A stretch of DNA of 22,270 nt, taken from positions 1 to 22,270 of the forward strand of contig DUZD01000013.1 of the NCBI GenBank assembly GCA_013349695.1, in the 5' to 3' direction. The first letter of the stretch is position 1. Every line of letters starts with the position of its first letter. The DNA comes from Rhodospirillaceae bacterium. Its GTDB lineage: Bacteria > Pseudomonadota > Alphaproteobacteria > Rhodospirillales > 2-02-FULL-58-16. Under the pieces are notes generated by a model. The model was not told the DNA's origin, searched no databases, and worked only from the letters and a program-made list of their open reading frames with translations. Shown here piece by piece: positions 21,039-22,270 of this stretch. Position numbers and translations under genes: made by a program.

Positions 21039-22270
21039 CCGCAATGGCGCCGGGAGGATAGTCCGACGCCTTTTCGCACCGGCCTGCCCGGACTTTTGCC
21101 GATATTACAAACTCTCCAGGCGAAGCCGCGTCAGTATTCCGGCAGGCCCAAATGAACGGTGTTGAGTGTCTGCCCATGGCTTGCAGCAGCTGATAGACGG
21201 CGAGGCGTTCGTCGTAGGAGGCGGAGGTGAAGTTGATCTGGGCGTTGATGACCTCGTTTTCGGCGTCGAGTACGTTGATCACCGTTTCCTTGCCGGCTTC
21301 GCGCAGTTTTTTGCGGGAATCGAAGACTTCGCCGGCGATGTTGACGGCGTTTTCCAAAAGCTCCAGCCGCAGCCGGGTGGTGAGCAGGGCTTGCCAGGCC
21401 AGTTTCGTCTGTTCCACCACTTTTCTGGCGACAAAGTCGTGGTTGTCCTTGCTCGCCCGGTAGTCATAGGCCGCCTGCATCATGCCGGCGCTGGTCGAAA
21501 AACCGGTGAAAAGATCCCATGAGCTCTGAACGGCAACGGAATAATCGCGGCGGATGCCGATGACGGTGTTATTATTCTTCTCGAAATTCCACGTACCGAC
21601 TAGGTCAAAAGACGGGAAATACTCGGACTTTACCAGGATTCGCCGTTCCCGCGCCACCTCGACCGTGGCGTTGGAATTGTCCAGGGCCGGGTTTTCCACC
21701 AGGGCGATGTCAATGGCTCTTTCCAATTCGCTCGGAATCATTTCAACCGGCGGCACGGGGTCGGTTATGGTTTCGAGGTTGGGAGCATGGCCATAAACCT
21801 GAAAATACCGGCTGACGGAGTCCTCCAACGCTCCCTCGAAATTCACCCGGCGCTCTTTCGTCAGCTGCAGCCGCGACTTGGCCTGCAGGACGTCGACGGC
21901 GATGCCCGAGCCGCGCCGCACCCGTTCGTCCTCCAAATTCAACTGGCGTTGGATGGTCATTTCGTTGTTGCGGGCCAAATCGATCAGCCGCATCTGCCTT
22001 AAAACGTCGATATAGGCGCTGGTCCCTTCGAAGAGGATGTTCTGACGCGTTCCTTTCAGGGTCAGCTCGGCGATCTCCTTGGTCAACCGCGCCGTCTTCA
22101 CCAAAGATGCGGTGTTGTAGCCGTTGAACAGGTTTTGGGTGGCTGTCACGCCGGCGGTGATACCCGTCCGGCTCCAGACCTTGTGGTCTTGGTCTTGTAG
22201 CCGGGTGCGCTCGCCGGGACTGTCGACGTACTGGGGGCCGATTGTGCCGGTCGAGGACAATGTCGGAAAA
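21022..22270 (-). CDS. TolC-family outer-membrane efflux/secretion protein (5' end outside window, C-terminus frameshifted)
   Basis: C-terminal part of a TolC-type protein, the outer-membrane and periplasmic tunnel used by type I secretion and RND efflux. The visible ~413 residues cover most of the two outer-membrane-factor repeats: GVTATQNLFNGYNT near the left end, then SRLQLTKERRVNFEGALEDS and, in the second repeat, SSWDLFTGFSTSAGMMQAAY, with REAGKETVINVLDAENEVIN typical of the second half. The frame is open to the right edge, so a TTG at 22260 is not the start. After LLQAMG the expected ending appears in another frame (GQTLNTVHLGLPEY, stop at 21131-21133), implying loss of one base near 21170-21175. 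The annotated frame instead runs about 50 residues further into repeat copy B. Stability of such a product is doubtful. Confidence 0.85.
   Translation of the reverse strand, partial: FPTLSSTGTIGPQYVDSPGERTRLQDQDHKVWSRTGITAGVTATQNLFNGYNTASLVKTARLTKEIAELTLKGTRQNILFEGTSAYIDVLRQMRLIDLARNNEMTIQRQLNLEDERVRRGSGIAVDVLQAKSRLQLTKERRVNFEGALEDSVSRYFQVYGHAPNLETITDPVPPVEMIPSELERAIDIALVENPALDNSNATVEVARERRILVKSEYFPSFDLVGTWNFEKNNNTVIGIRRDYSVAVQSSWDLFTGFSTSAGMMQAAYDYRASKDNHDFVARKVVEQTKLAWQALLTTRLRLELLENAVNIAGEVFDSRKKLREAGKETVINVLDAENEVINAQINFTSASYDERLAVYQLLQAMGRHSTPFIWACRNTDAASPGEFVISAKVRAGRCEKASDYPPGAIAACNIS

Overview
The window looks like chromosomal DNA of a GC-rich alphaproteobacterium, probably of a Rhodospirillales-like group. 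Evidence is an alphaproteobacterial/plant-type glutamate-cysteine ligase, a TldD of alphaproteobacterial style, a DUF1178 zinc-ribbon gene, an Fpr-type ferredoxin reductase ending in Trp, and many signalling proteins. No rRNA, tRNA, CRISPR array or intact transposase was seen. Placement is inference from protein families only.

Left part (1-7.4 kb): the 3' part of gshA; an EAL phosphodiesterase with a C-terminal CZB zinc-binding domain; converging tldD; a three-helix membrane protein with a cyclic-nucleotide-binding domain, divergent from tldD; and a 764-residue fusion of a glycerolipid-type acyltransferase with an alpha/beta hydrolase.

Middle part (7.4-14 kb): copy A of an ~880-bp direct repeat that carries a 92-residue membrane-protein frame, followed exactly at its edge by a ~204-bp MITE-like inverted-repeat element with a target duplication. 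Then come a membrane-bound diguanylate cyclase (reverse strand), a forward run of DUF1178, DUF423 and a cyclic-nucleotide-gated K+ channel, and the converging GTP-type PEP carboxykinase gene pckG.

Right part (14-22.3 kb): a small AT-richer island with a transposase remnant, an inverted repeat and a predicted outer-membrane protein. Next is a reverse-strand operon with no usable gaps (spacings +1, 0, -4, -4): two DUF1538 membrane proteins, a PII-like protein, a two-CBS protein and a HugZ/DUF2470 flavin-binding-fold protein. This is the best candidate for an under-described system, a two-subunit ion transporter with two nucleotide-sensing regulators. Beyond it, an intact fpr gene lies between two decayed genes: a histidine-kinase C-terminal fragment, and a peroxiredoxin that has lost its catalytic Cys. 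Copy B of the 880-bp repeat follows, then a TolC-family gene that runs off the right edge and appears frameshifted near its C-terminus.

Themes are nucleotide signalling (c-di-GMP synthesis and breakdown, two cyclic-nucleotide-binding proteins, PII and CBS), ion transport, and clear genome decay and repeat activity around 7.3-8.5, 14.1-14.4 and 18.8-21.1 kb. All alignments were made by eye.
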